Source of the DNA: CAUZFZ01 sp963579025
GTDB lineage: Bacteria; Planctomycetota; Planctomycetia; Planctomycetales; Planctomycetaceae
Assembly (NCBI GenBank): GCA_963579025.1
Contig: CAUZFZ010000013.1
Location: forward strand, 1-64,000
Direction: 5' to 3'
DNA length: 64,000 nucleotides
Part shown: positions 30,001 to 45,000 of the stretch, one piece after another
How positions within the stretch are numbered: position 1 is the first letter of the stretch
Layout: each line of letters begins with the position of its first letter
Position numbers and translations under genes: made by a program
Notes under the pieces: generated by a model
Database searches by the model: none
What the model saw: only the letters and a program-made list of their open reading frames with translations
What the model was told of the DNA's origin: nothing

Positions 30001-33000
30001 CGGTCCGGTCGACCTCTCCAACCTGGCCTCGCTGACGATTGTGACGCCAGCATCGGAAGACGTAATCAACATCGAAGCGGGTAACGACGCGCACACGAAT
30101 ACGCAGAATGCCCTGGTGATTTCGGGAACCAGCGGCGGTACGGCATTCCAGTCGGCTCACCTGCGAAACGTCACCAGCCTCACGCTGGACCTGGAAACGA
30201 ACGACGGAGTCAATCCGGACGATCAGGTCAATCTGGGTGTTGCGACCGACGGCGTGCTGGCTGTGAATCCGGACCTGGCGGAACTGATTGTCCGCACGGG
30301 CAATGGAACAGACACATTCGACGTACGCGAAGACGATCTGCGTCTGCCTGGTCAGGCTCTGGTTGGTCCACCCATATCAACAGCGCCGACGATCTCGATT
30401 GCAGACGTCACGACTCTGGAAGGTGACAGTACCCTGCTGACAACGCCACTGGTGGGGATCGGACTGGTTTCGGATCCTGACGACCTGGTTAATGCCGACT
30501 TCGATGGTGATGGAGACGAAGACCTGGCGTTTGTCGATACCTTTTCGAATACATTGACGCTGCTGCTGGGCAATGGAGATGGCACGTTTGCCACTGTCGG
30601 ACCGGTCGCCTTGGGACTGTTTCCGGTCGGCCTGGCAGCCGGTGATGTGGATCTGGATGGTGACGTGGATATCGTCATTTCCAATGAATTCTTCGACATC
30701 GTGACGGTCCTGATCAACGACGGCGCCGCAACACCGGGCTTTTCCGTTTCCCAGTCACTGGTCGGCAACGACACTCAGGATATTGAACTGGCAGACGTCG
30801 ACCTCGACGGTGACCTGGATATCGTCACGATCTCCGATGGATTCTTCGGCTCGGGTACGCTGCAAATCTTCCAGAACCTGGGCGGCGGCGTATTCACTGG
30901 GGCGTCTCAGGTGACAGCCGGCCTCAATCAAGGCTCAGAACTGGAAGTCCGTGATTTCAACGGAGACGGTGCTCCCGATGTTGCTGTCATCAACAACTTC
31001 CCGGATTCCGTCAGCCTCTTCCGGAACAACGGTGCGGGATTCTTCTCGCTCACATCGACACTGGTGTTCGGGTCCAGTCTGACTGACCTGACGTCGGCGG
31101 ATATCAACAATGACGGCGACCCGGACCTGCTCGTCCTGGATGACGGCTTCCCCGAGCAGATCTTCCCGCTGATCAACGACGGTGCAGGAAACTTCACCGT
31201 CCAGCCCACGATCGCTCTGCCTGGCTTCAGCTACCAGGACATCGAGGCGGCCGACCTCGACGGGGACGGAAACCTTGACATCCTTGTCGGGAATTCTTCG
31301 GGCGGTACGGAACTCGAAGTGCTGCGTGGAAACGGAAATGGCACGTTCGGCGCAATCGAGAGTTTTGCGACGTCCGGAAGCCACGACGCCGATCGACTGG
31401 CTGTCGCCGATTTTGACGGTGATGGACTGCTGGACGTAACCGCATTTGATCAGAACAGCTTCTTCGGCGGCGGCGGGTCCTTCTTCCGAAACGCGTCGGC
31501 CCCGACGGTCAACGTCAATGTGACTCTGTCGCAGCCTGTACCAACCGGCCAGACAGTTCAGGTCGACTTTGCCACGGTCAACGGTCTGGCGAGCGGCGGA
31601 TCGGACTTCGTTATCCCGGGCACGAGTACGCTGACGATCAACGAAGGCGAGTCCTCCGGAGTCATCTCGATCGACATCATCGGCGACGACGGTCTTGAGC
31701 CGTTCGAGAACTTCTTTATCCAGCTCTCGAATCCGCAGGGTGCGACGCTGCTGGATTCGCAGGGACAGGTCACGATTCAGGATGACGATGGCGGTGCTCT
31801 GGGAGCGGAGATTTCGATTGCCGGCCTGACCGTGACTGAAGGGGACTTCGGGAACACATCGTCGATCGTGGCCAACGTCACGATAACTTCCAGCGTGAAT
31901 GCTTCCGTCAACCTGGAAGTGGTTGATGGGACGGCGCAGGCCGGCTTCGACTATCTGGCCACGCCCACGCCGTCGACCGTGAACTTCACGGCCGGTGGGC
32001 CAACGACGATCGCGGTTTCAATCCCGATCGTGGGTGATCAGATCAACGAACCGATCGAAACCTTCTTCATCAATCTCGTCTCGCCGACTGTCGGTTCGAT
32101 AGGCGCGATCCTTAACCAGAGTCAGGCGCAGGTCACGATCAACGCCAGTGACGTCACGGTGCCGGACTTCGACAGCGGACTGCTGTTTGACGGCGGTGCC
32201 GGCACGGACGTGTTGCGTTCGACAGCCAACGTCGCGCTGACCGAACTTGATGCAACCACGGGCGCCGAACAGATCCGACTGGGTGAAGTGGCTTCGGGAT
32301 CGCTCGGAACGTTGAACCTGCGCAGCCTGGCCGGCGAAACGACGACGATCATTGGCGGTGTGGATGACAACACGTTCGACCTGACCCAGTGGGTTCGTGG
32401 CTCAGCGACCGACGTTCAGGGCCTGGGCGCGACAGATACGGTGATCGGCCCGAACGGGGCGCAGGTCATCTGGGACATCCAGACCGCGACCAGCGGTACG
32501 GTCGATAGCTTCACCTACAGCGGCATCGAGAATCTTCAGGGTGCCGACAACACAGACGACGTCTTCCGCTTTGCCGCTGGTGTGCAGGTCGCTGGTTCTG
32601 TCAACGGTGGTGCCGCGGGCAACGACGCTCTTGATTACAGCGGTCTGGGTGCCATGGTGAACGTCGTGTTGACCACCGACGCCAACACGGGACTGGAAGC
32701 CGGTTCCATCGTTGACGGATTCTCCAGGATTGAAGAAGTCATCGGCAGCGGCCAGGCCACGGACGCATTCACCGGACGTGACGCGTTCAGTGTCTGGACC
32801 CTGGCTCAGACGGGCAGTACCTATACGACCGGTGGCAGTTCGATCGGCTTCAGTGCGTTCGAAGTTCTGAACGCCGGCTCGGGGATTGACCAGATCACGG
32901 TCACGACGGACTTCGCTGCAGCCATCCAGATGGGGAACGGTTCCAACTTCCTGGCGGTCAACCCGGACCTGACGCTGACCGGCAACATCACCGGTGGTAC

Positions 33001-36000
33001 AGGCCTGGACGAGGTCACGATCAACACGGGAGCCGCCATTATCGGCGACATCGTTCTGGGTGAAGGCAACGACGCTCTGATTCTGCAGAACGGCGCGACC
33101 GTCACGGGAACATTCATCGCTGGGGAAGACGAAGACCGTGTCAGCCTGACGGGTTATCAGACGCCGCGAACCGTCGCGTTGACCAGCACAAACGCCCTGG
33201 GTGGTTTTAACGGTACCGAGGCGGCGATCAGCGGCGGATTCCAGAGTGTCAATCGTGTGGACGGCTCCGCGTCATTGAGTGACGGTCTGCTGGGAATCCC
33301 GACTCAGGGCGCCTTCTGGACCGTCGATGCAGTCGGCACCTACACGACGGGCGGACAATCGATCAACTTCTCTTCGTTCGAAGCGCTTACCGGCAGCGAT
33401 CAAAGCGACACGTTCCAGTTTGGCAGCTACGGCACGGACGACGTCGATCGCGTCACGATCAATGCGGGCGACGGCAACGACGTTCTGACTGCCAACGCCA
33501 ACGGCGCGGACTTCACGATTCAGTCAACCAACCTGGGAACCGTCGCTGTCCGCAACCAGGCGGCGACGCCGGATGTGGAAGTGAGCAGCTTTGTGGGTGT
33601 CGAGTCTCTGCTGGGAAGCGCCGGGGCCGATACATTCACATTCCTGACGACGGGTGTGCTGGACGGCTCGATCGACGCCGCGGGTGGTAACGATGTGCTG
33701 ACGGGCGACGCGGACGGCAATTCGTTCCAGGTGGCGACGCTCAACTCTGGAACATTGAACAACATTCTGGGCGGCGGTGGGTTCGCCAACGTGGAAAACC
33801 TGACCGGCGGCAACGGGGCCGATCAATTTGATATTGATGCAGCGCTGTCCGGCGACATTATCGGCCAGTCCGGTCAGGACACGATTGACCTGGCGGCCGG
33901 CATCTCGGTCAGCGGTATGATCGACGCCGGCGACGACAACGACGTCCTGACGTTTGAAGATAATTCGGTGGTCGTCGGTGGAGTCAACGGCGGCGATGGC
34001 GTTGATACGTTCAATATTAATGGCCGACTGACGGCGGATGCTGTCGGCGGCGACGGCAATGACACGTTCAATCTGACGGCGACCAGTGACCTTAACGGGA
34101 CACTCGACGGCGGGCTTGATGTGGACACCATCGTCGGCGGCGATGTTGCCACGACGTTCATCGTCAATGGCACCAATTCCGGTTCGGTCGCCAGCCAGGT
34201 GGACGGCTTCGCGGGCATCGAACGTCTGACCGGTGGCGATCAGCCGGACGTGTTCCGCTTCGAGAACGGTGGAACACTGACATCGGGTGTCATCGACGGC
34301 GGTTCCGATGCCACAATCGATCGTATCGACGGCGACCTGAACGCCAACACGTTCCTGATTTCCGGTACCAACGCCGGTACGTACGACGCGGACACCACCG
34401 CGGGCGGAAGTATCCTGTTCAGTCGCATCGAAGGCCTGGACGGTCGTAGCGGCGATGACTCATTCCGCTTCCAGCCGGGTGGTTTCCTGAGCGACTTCCT
34501 GGATGGTGGCACGGGCACGGACGAACTGATTGCGGCCGACGACACGGCCGAGTTCTTCCAGGTCAACAACCCGAACGCCGGGAACCTGTTCAATACGGCG
34601 ATCGGAGTGGATCGTCGAACGGGGACCGGACTGGCCGCCGCCACTGATGGATTCCGCAGCATCGAATCACTGACCGGCGGTGTTGGTCAGGACACATTCG
34701 ACATCGACGCGAGTCTGGGTGGGTCGCTGGACGGCGCGGGTGGCAACGACACATTCGTGGTGGATGGCAACATCGCCGGCAACCTGGACGGCGGTGTTGG
34801 CGTCAACTCGCTGACGCTCGGTCCCAACGTCCAGATCGCGGGGACCGTGTCGCGCGTGACGGTCAACCAGACTGTCACACCGCTGGCTGCTCAGATCAAC
34901 GACGGCATGGCGGACACCATCGAATTGCGGCTGAACTCCGGCAGTGGTGCATTTGAAGTCGTCGTCAACGGCGTGCTAAGCACGTTCTTCGTGCCCGTCA
35001 ATCTGGAGATTAACATCGACGTTCCGGAGACCCCGGACTCGGTCTTCCTGACTGTCAATAATGCTAACGGTGGCCTGTTCGACGCAAATATCACTTTCGA
35101 CGGCGGTGCGGATGCAGGCGATGATCTCCGTGTCATCGGGACGCGCACATCGTCCACGGAAGTTGGCCGTTACGTGCCGGATACAACGACGGCTGAAACC
35201 GGGCTTGTGACCGTCGATGACCTGGCACTGGGCCTGTCTCAGTCGATCTCCTTCACCGAGGTTGGTGATCGTTTTGAAGACATCGGAATTGTCGCTGGTA
35301 TCGACCTGTTCAACTTTGTGACGCTGATTATGCAGACTCCGGGATCGGACGACGCAATCACGCTCGATCCGGGTGTGGACACGAACAACGCGACACAAAG
35401 CGCACTGGTCGTTTCGGGTACGAGTGACGGTGGCACGATTGCACCCGCGCATGTCCGCGGTGTGTTCAACTTCTCGATTGACCTGGAAAGCAATGATGGT
35501 GCCATCCCGACGGATGACGTCACCATCAATGATCAAGCCCTGCAGGCCGACCCGGACATGGGCAACCTGATTATCAACACGGGTAACGGCATTGATGAGT
35601 TCGATATTACGACTGTCACGAACAGCAGCTTCATTCTGCCCGGCCAGGTGCAGTCCGTGCAGCCCGCCACTGAACTGACTGTGGATGTCGCGGACGTGTC
35701 GGTAACGGAAGGTGATCCCGGACTGTTCAGCGCGGCGGGCGGTTTTGGTTTCGCCGGATTCAATCTGGACCTCGACCGACTGGAAGCCGGCGACTTTGAC
35801 GGCGATGGTTTCCTGGATGTCGTCAGCGTTGATGACTTTTTCAACGACTCTGCGTTCATCCTGTTTAATGACGGAACGGGAGCTATCGGATTCGGAACGA
35901 CACTGCAGGTCGGTGCCGGGAACCTGATCGATCCTACCGACGTCGTCGTGGGTGACTTCAATTCGGATGGATTTGACGACATCGCCGTGGCCGATGGATT

Positions 36001-39000
36001 CGGCGACAGTGTCAGTATCTTCATTAATAACGGGACCGGTGACCCGTTAACGACTGCCTTGAACTTCTCCAGCACGATTCCCACGGGCGGCTTCTTCTTC
36101 TTCTCCAGTGCAGAGGCAATTGAAACTGCGGACGTTAATAACGACGGGAATCTGGATCTGGTCGTCGGCAACGACGGCACAGATGGGATCAGCGTCTTCT
36201 TCGGTGGCGGCAACGGCTTCTTCGGTCCCGCCGCTAACTTCGGCGGCTCGAACGGGATCGAGGATCTGGAGATTCGCGATTTCGACGGTGACGGCGATCA
36301 GGATGTGATCACGCTCAGCGATCAGACCGACAGCTTCACGCTGTTCCGCAACAATGGCTTTGGACAGTTCACCGGTTTTGTTTCGACCACGCTGGGCGCA
36401 GGCTTCGTCTTTACCCGCGACATCGAATCCGGTGATATCGACAATGATGGCGACTTTGACCTTGTCATCGCTGATTCGGGAACGACAGATGGTGCTTTGC
36501 TATTCGTGAACGACGGGACGGGTGCCTTCAGTCCGGCCCCGACTCCCCTGGTGACCGCAACCGGATTCAACACGGTTAGTGTCGCTCTGGCTGACTTTAA
36601 TAACGACGGCAACCTGGACATCGCGATTGCCGACCAGAGCGTTTCCAACACGATCGAAGTTTCTCTGGGCGCCGGCAATGGTTTGTTCAGCGGCGTGGCG
36701 TCGTTTGTAACAACGCAGGTCAGTGGCGCGAGCGGGCTTGTGGCAGCGGACTTCGACAATGATGGTCTGCCCGATCTTGCTCAGGTCGAACGCTTCGGCG
36801 GAAACACGTTGACAGTGCTGCGTAATACAACGGCACCACAGGCGCTGGTGACGGTCACGCTGTCGGCAGCCTCTGCCAACCCGGTGACGGTTGATTTCAC
36901 CCTCGCCGACGTTCTGGCGAATGCACCGGCCGACTATAGCAATGTCAATGGAACGGTCCTGTTTAATCCCGGTGAGACTGTCCAGACAATCGGCGTCCCG
37001 ATCCAGGGCGACCTCAACGTTGAACCGAACGAGAACTTCCTGGTCACGTTGTCCAACCCGGTCAACGCCGTTCTCGGTGACCGTCAGGGACATGTCACCA
37101 TCGTGGACGACGACGGATTCACTGGCACGCCTTCGCTGGGCCTGTCCATCGCCAACGTGGCTGTGAACGAAGGTGATGTCACTCAGACGACAGCCACGAT
37201 TACTGTTTCGATCGACGCTCTGCCCGCAGTGGGCGAAACCGTTACGGTCAACTTCGAGACACAGGACGGATCCGCCCGATCTGGTTTCGACTTCATCGCT
37301 GGAGCCGGACAGGTGACCTTTACGGACACGTCGGCGCAGATGCAGTCGATCGTCGTGCCCATCATCGGCGACCTGTTCAATGAAGGGGCCGAGACGTTCA
37401 ACGTCAACCTGGTCAATCCGGTGGGCGCGCTTCTGCTGCAAAGCGAAGCGACAGTGACGATCAACGCCAGTGACAGCCTGCTGCCGGCCATTGCGGGCCT
37501 GACGCTCAATGCTGGTATTGGAACCGACCGCCTGACGGTGACAGCCGATTCACCCGTGGTCACTCTGATTCAGCAGTCGGACCCAACGCAGCCAGACCGC
37601 GGTTCGTTGACCCTGGGCAACAGTCTGGCGATTCCAGACTCGGCCGGGACGCTGAATTTCATCGGCCTGAGTGGTGAGGACGTCACCGTGCAGGGCGGTG
37701 CCGGCGACAACATCTTCGACCTGCGATTGTGGAGTAACGGAGCTCGCGCGGTTATCGACGGCATGGGACAAGGCCCCAACGGCGACACGCTGATCGGACT
37801 GAACGACAACAACATCTGGGATATCACAGGGACCAATGCGGGTGACGTCGGGCTGTTCCAGTTCAGCGATGTCGAAAACCTGCAGGGCGGTTCGATGGAC
37901 GACACGTTCCGTCTGTCGGGCGGCGAACTGGAAGGCAGCATCGACGGAGATGCCGGCAGCAACTCACTGCAGACAGGCAACACGGACAACCTGTGGACCA
38001 TTAACGATACCAACGGCGGATTCGTCCGCTTGGGATCACTGGTGACCGATCCACTCCTGAACTTCACGAACATTCAGTCGGTGGTCGGTGGTAACGAGCT
38101 GGACGACTTTGTTCTGACGAGCAACGGATCGGTGGTGAGTCTGGATGGTGGAGCGGGCGAGGACTCGGTCACCGGCGACAACCTCGTCAATGTCTGGACT
38201 CTGACAGACATCAACAGCGACGGGCTGAGGATCGACGAAGGAACGTTGTCGAGTGTCAGCGGATTGACCACGTTCCTGGGTGTCGAGAACCTGATCGGCG
38301 GAAACAATACCGATACATTCAATTTCCTCAACGCCGCACAGCTCTCGCGCACGATCGATGGCAGTGAGGGAGCCAACACACTTAATCTGGCTCCGTACAC
38401 AACGCCGGTGACCGTGCAGTTGACGGCTCTCTCGTCGGACGTCGGATTCGACGGTACGACCGCGGGCGTTCCTAACCCGCTGGGTGTCGGCTTTGCAAAC
38501 ATCTCGACCATCGCGCTCAACAGTACGACCAGTACTCCGGGCGACAGGCTCATCGGTCGCAATGACAACGCGGTCTGGGACCTGGGCAGTTCGACCTACA
38601 CGTCGGCTGGCGAAGTGCTGGCCTATTCCATCGGCACGAACGACGACCTGATCGGTGGTGATCTGACGGATACGTTCGACTTCCGCACGGTTGGCGGGCC
38701 CGTTGTTCGGACCATTGACGGCGGTGCCGGTCCGGATACGGCGGCAGGCAGCGATGTTTCGCCGACCGTCTGGACAATCAGTGGCACAGATTCCGGAACA
38801 GTGCAGCCGGGCATCTCGACACTCGGTGGTTTCCAGAACATCGAAACCATCGTGGGCGGAACCAATACAGACACGTTCCGTTTCCAGAACAATGGCTCGC
38901 TGACCGGTTCGCTGGATGGTGGTGCCGGCGACGACACACTCATCGGTGACGCGAACGGCGACGTCCTGACGGTCACTCTGGGTCTCAGTGATGCCGGAAC

Positions 39001-42000
39001 GCACTTCGAAGCCGACGGAACCACACGCAAAATCTTTGGCGGATTCTCCAGCGTCGAGAACCTGCACGGTGGTGTCAGCGCCGATGTGATCCGCATCGAC
39101 GGCATGCTCGGCGGAAATGTTCTGGCTCTGTCCGGTGATGACACAATCATATTTGGTGACGGCGGCAGCATCGCCGGAACCGCGGACGGCGGTAACGGAC
39201 AGGACACGCTGGTTGGCGACGGCAACGCCAACAACTTCGTCATTAACGGTCCGAATGTCGGCACATTGGCCGGCAAGCTGGCCGGGTTCCTGGGAATCGA
39301 GAACCTGCTGGGACTGGATGGGGGCGACACATTCACATTTACCGACTTGGGAAGTGTCTCCGGAATCGTCAATGGTGGTGAAGGCGACGACACGATGACT
39401 GGCGACGACAATGGGAATATCTTCACGGTGAACGCGCCGAACACCGGCATTCTGTTCGGGAAAAACAGTGGATTCCAGGATGTTGAGAATCTGGTCGGCG
39501 GCAGCAACGTCGACACGTTCACGATCACCGACACTTTGGCAGGTTTCATCAACGGCCGGGCGGACGACGACGTTGTCAACCTGCTGGCCACTGGGACGAT
39601 CGGCGGGAACATACTGGGTGGACTGGGCAACGATCAGTTCAACATCATCGGGACACTCACCGGCATCGGCTTCGGCGAGGACGGTAATGACACAGTCGTT
39701 CTGGGCGACGGTTCGACAATCACCAGCGGAGTGGACGGTGGAGCCGGAATGGATGCCTTCCGGGTCGACGGCGTGGTTAACAGCGGAGCCGACCCGTCAA
39801 TCATCGGCGGAGCCGACACCGACTCGATCACGGGGCCGGCTACCGGTGGCACGTTCACTCTGACCGGGCTCGGCACTGGTACGCTCAGTACTCTGGACGG
39901 TGCTTTTATTCAGATTGAAGCGGTCAACGGCAGCACGGGCGATGACATCTTCCTCGTCAACGCTGCGTTTGGTGGAGACATCAACTCCGACGGTGGCAAT
40001 GACACGATCACCGTCGCCAACGGCGGCGTGCTGAATAACATTGACGCTAGTGATGGAAACGACATGGTGACGCTCGCCAGCGGCTCGACAGTCAATGGTG
40101 ACATCATGGCGGGTGCGGGCAACGACACGGTGACGATCGCCAACAACGCCGTCTTTAACCAGACGGTCGATACGGGCAGCGGCAACGACCTGCTGTCGGT
40201 CGACTACACCAGCGGTCCCGGTCCGCGTGGATTCACATTCGCGGGCGGTGCCGACATGGATGACCTGCAGCTCACCGGTGGCGATGCGGGTGCGACAGTC
40301 ACCTACAACGTCGGTCCGGCAGCCGACGCCGGCACTGTCACCACAGTGCTGACTGGTGGCGAAACCCAGACGATCATGTTCACCGGTCTGGAACCCATCG
40401 AAGACACGCAGACGGCTCTGACTGCGATCGTCAACGCTTCCACAGGCAACGATACCATCAGCGTCACGGACACGACGACGATGGCGTCTGACCCGGCTTT
40501 GAACGTCAGTTTCAATAATGCGTTCGAGCAGTATTCGTTTACGAACAAGACGAATGTTGTGGTCAACGCGGGTGACGGCGCGGACATCATCAATCTGAAT
40601 TACAGTGACGCCAACCGGATGGCGGCCAACCTGACTGACCTGACAGTCAATGCCGGCGTTGGCAACGATACGGTCAACATCCAGCAGGACCATGAGGGTA
40701 GCGTCAATGGCGATGCTGGCACCGACCTGTTCGTGTTCAGTGACGGCACGGTGGTCAGTGGTGCGATCGATGGTGGTTCGGACGCCGACTCTCTGAACTT
40801 TGCGGCGGACACGGATGGTGTCGTCATCAGCTTGACGACTCTGGTCAGCGGTATGGCCGATGGCAGTACCTTTACGAATATCGAAAGTGCAACCGGCGGC
40901 ACAACAACCAGCGACCGGCTGGAAGCGACCGACGATCCCAATACGGTCAACATCACATCCGCCAATGCCGGTAACGTCGACAGCGCTGGTAACGTCGGCA
41001 GCACGTTTGGCTTCTCGTCGATCGAAAACCTTACTGGCGGCAGTGCGGCAGACGCCGTCAGCGACTCCTTCGTCTTCAGTGACGGGGCCAGTGTGGCAGG
41101 CACAATTGACGGTGTTGGTGGGACCAACACACTGAATTACTCGGCCTTTACAACCAGTGTAGCAGTCACGTTGGATGCAACCCGTACTGCGGGAACAGCA
41201 ACCGGCGTGGGTGGCGGCTTCTCGAATATCAGTAACCTGCTGGGCGGCACGAACTCCGATACGGTCACCGGACCGGACGCCGCGCAGATATGGACGATCG
41301 ACGGCCCGGATTCCGGGAATATCGCATCCGCGTTCACGTTCGACGCGATTGAGACCCTGGTCGGTGGTTCGGATGTCGATACGTTCGCGATGGCAAACGC
41401 CGTTGACCTGGCACTCAATGTTGATGGTGCGGGCGGGACTGACACTCTGACATTCGCTGCTTTCACGGCGGTGTCGGCCAACGTGGACCTGTCTCTGGTC
41501 ACGAGCGTCGAGAATCTGATCGATTCCGGTCAGGCTGGCGACACGGTCACCGGCACGCCGACAGCAGACGCGTTCGTCGTTAACGCGGCAAACATTGGCA
41601 CAGTGACATACACGACGACCGCCTCCAACACGATCACCTTCGCAAACTGGGAGAACCTCTCCGGAATCGGTGGCGACGACACATTCACACTCAACAACGG
41701 GGCCAGCTCGCTCAGCGGCGCGATTGACGGTGGAGCGGGCAGCGATGGCCTGAGCTTCGCGGGTACCAGTACGCAAAGCATCGTGACACTGACAAATTCC
41801 GGTGCGGACGGTTTCACTGGCAACGACGGTGCAGCACGCTTGACGGGCGGATTTACCAACATTGATTCGCTGACCGGTGATTCAACAGTGACCAGTGATA
41901 CACTGATCGGCCGAAATGTCGATTCCACCTGGACGCTGGGAACAACCAGCAGCTACAGCGATGGCGCACAATCGCTGCAGTTCTCGTCCTTCGAAGTCGC

Positions 42001-45000
42001 CGCGGGTGGATCGATGGATGACACGTTCGGCTTTGTGGCGAATCAGACGTTTATCGGCTCGGTCGACGGCAACGGTGGAACCGACACGCTCGATCTTTCG
42101 AGCCGGACAGAATCGATCGACGTGACGTTGACTGGATCAGACGTCAATGGCTTCGACGGAACGTTGACTCCGCCATTCGCCGTGGGATTCGCGGACATCG
42201 ACAACCTCGTTGGTGGTCAGGATGAAACGTCGCTGTCTGGCCTGGGCGGGAATTCCACCTGGACGATCGATGCCGCCGGTAACAGCTACGACCCGATGTC
42301 CGGTACGGGTGAAACTCTGGCGTTCTCCGAAATCGATGCCCTCAACGGACAGAATGCCGTGGACATCTTCAACGTCAACACCTCGGCCGCGATCGACCTC
42401 GCTGGCGGCGGTGGCAATGACGTGTTCACGATCGCGTCCGGAGTGCAAATGCTGCAGAGTGTTGCCGGTAATGACGGGGACGACACGTTTACGTTCCTCG
42501 GCTCAATCACGCTGCCGACGACGCTGGACGGTGGTAATCACGTCGTGGGCGACACGCTCGATCTGACGGCCGGGACGAGCGGTGTTCTGGTTTCGTTGCC
42601 GACCCTGACTGCGATTGAGATTATTCGCGGCACGGACGACGACAACACGGCGAATCACGACGGCACACAGGACACACTCGCCGGAGCGAACAACGCCGAG
42701 AACTTCTCGATCACGGCTCAGAATGCCGATGGTTCCGACGGAACGATCGTCGACACGGTGACGGCAGTTACGACGACATTCACGAACTTCGAGAATCTGC
42801 AGGGTGGCGGTGGTAACGACGCATTCGCTCTGGCGAATGGCATTGGTGTCGCTGGAACGATCGACGGCGGTACTGAAAGCGACACGCTCGACTACAGCGC
42901 GTTCGGGACGGCGGTTGCTGTCAATCTTGCAGCCGGCACGGCGACCAACACGACCGGCATCAGCAACATCGAGAATGTCACCGGCGGTGCCGGCAATGAC
43001 GTGTTGACCGGCTCAACCTCCGCGAACTCGCTCGTCGGCGGTAATGGTGACGATCAGCTCACGGACAACTTCGGCGACGACATTCTCGTGGGTGGCAACG
43101 GCAACGATACCTACATCCTGACACCGGGTAGTGCCGACGTGGTTGATGAGAACGGCACGACCGGTACGGACACTCTGGACTTCTCGAACGCGACCGGTCC
43201 GATCACGATCGATCTCGACCTGACCGGTACGGCTCAGACGATTCAGACTCCGCATACTCTGACACTCACGACCGGAACGATGATCGAGAACTTCATTGGC
43301 TCGGGAGCCAATGACGACGTGACCAGTGACTCGACGATCGTGCGTTCGGTCAACGGCAACGGCGGCAGCGACACGATTCGCATCGCCGACGCCACGGCGG
43401 TCAACAACATGTGGAACATCACGGCCAGTAATCTGGGCACCGTGGGTTCCGTCTCGTTCAACAGCGTCGAAAACCTTGTCGGCGATACGGCGAACGACAC
43501 GTTTACCTTTGCCGACAACATCAACGTCGATGGCATTGTGGATGGTAATCTCGGGACGGACACCGTGAGCTACGCCGCGTGGACGTCGGCCAATGTACTC
43601 GACGTGTCCCTGAGCGACCTGATCAGCATTGAATCGCTGATCGGTGGTCAAGGCGGCGCGGACGTGCTGACAGCCGCGGCGGGCGGCACAAGTTTTGTCG
43701 TCACCGGCTCGAATTCGGGTACGGCCGACGGCGGAATGTTCTCCGGTTTCGAGAATCTGAACGGAGCGGCTGGAGATGATTCGTTCCAGATCGATGTCGG
43801 CGGCTCGATTGGCCAGGTCAACGGTCAGGGCGGCAGCAACTCGCTGACGCTGACCACGGCGACCGACGCTGTCTCGCTGGCCAGTGGCGTGGCGGGGGGC
43901 GGGTTCAACGGCACTGCCAGTCTGAATGCGGCAGCCACCACGGTTGCTTTCCTGAACATCAATTCGGTCGATACGGGCACCGGAGCCGACACACTGAATG
44001 GACTCGCCTCGACCAGTGCCACGTGGAATATCGGCAGCCTCAGCAGCTACACCACTGGTGCATCCCCCAATCAATCTACGCTGACATTCAGCAACATCGA
44101 AACGGCCAATGGTGGTAATGCCGTCGACACGTTTAATATCTCGGCCGATCAGACGATCACTCTCAACGCTGGTGGTGGCAGCGACGTGCTGGCGCTCACG
44201 GGCGGCGTGGCTGCCAATGTCGTGCTGACGGGAACAGGTGCGACTGACGGATTTGACGGGACGGTCGGAAACGTCACGTTCCAGAACATCGATTCCGCTC
44301 AGGGGTCAACCGCTAACGACTCGCTCACGGGAACGGGTGTTGATTCGACGTGGACCCTGAACAGTACAAGCGGCAACTCGTACGCTCAGGGTACTGACAC
44401 ACTCGGCTTCAGCAGCTTCGAGAATCTTGTCTCGGGCGCCGGCAACGATCTGTTCTCAATCACTGGTGCTCATAACGTCAACATCGTTGCCGGGAACGGG
44501 GCCGACACGGTTCGGTTCCAGGACAACACGTCAGTGCTGAACGGCAGCATCGATGCCGGCGGAGACGGCTCAATCGATGTCCTCGATTACGGGACCAGCG
44601 GGCTGGTGACCAACCCGGTGACTGTGAATCTTGGAACGCTGGTTGGTTTCGAAAGCGTTATCGGTGGCGGCGGAAGCGACCTGCTGATTGGCGACAGTGG
44701 AGCGAACAGCTTCACGGTCACGAGTGCCAGTCTGGGGAACGTCGATGGCATCGCCTTCCAGAGTTTCGAAAACCTGCAGGGTTCCGGTGGCAGCGACACG
44801 TTTGTCCTGCAGAACAACGGGTCGGTCAGCAGCATCGCTGGCGGTACCGGAGTCGACACACTGGACCTGACGCAGAAGACCAGCAATCGCACTGTGACCC
44901 TGACGGCCTCAGCAACGGATGGATTCAGTGGGACGGAAGCTTCGTCCGGCAGCTTCACGGGACTCGATACAATTAACGCCGCGGCCGGCAACACGGATAC

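Larger units (their letters stand above)
4430..40150 (+). repeat. Nine-unit super-repeat array, about 1,150-1,210 residues per unit
   Basis: I anchored each unit on a G(T/Q)VxNV-like strand. Unit starts are 4430, 8585, 12110, 15569, 19022, 22646, 26108, 29594 and 34841, with the next equivalent point near 40150. Units without inserts are 3453-3624 bases long; units 1, 8 and 9 are longer by the size of an inserted domain. Within a unit the order is constant: an anchor strand, an FFVP segment, a VDY segment, an SGTSGGT turn, an EDSYLN segment, an FDL segment, a TW/Y/FSSFExL segment repeated twice, and then many copies of IDGGxGxDxLxG with ENLTGGxGxDTF. The Gly-Asp turns resemble degenerate RTX calcium-binding repeats. 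Units differ a lot in sequence except parts of units 4 and 6. Confidence 0.8.

Noticed and set aside
39797..41776. Open frame of 659 codons on the minus strand inside the giant gene
   Set aside because: Its translation is Arg/Val/Gly-rich with no domain, and similar antisense frames occur all along the giant gene. They result from the repeated GAC/GTC/ACG codons of the plus strand.
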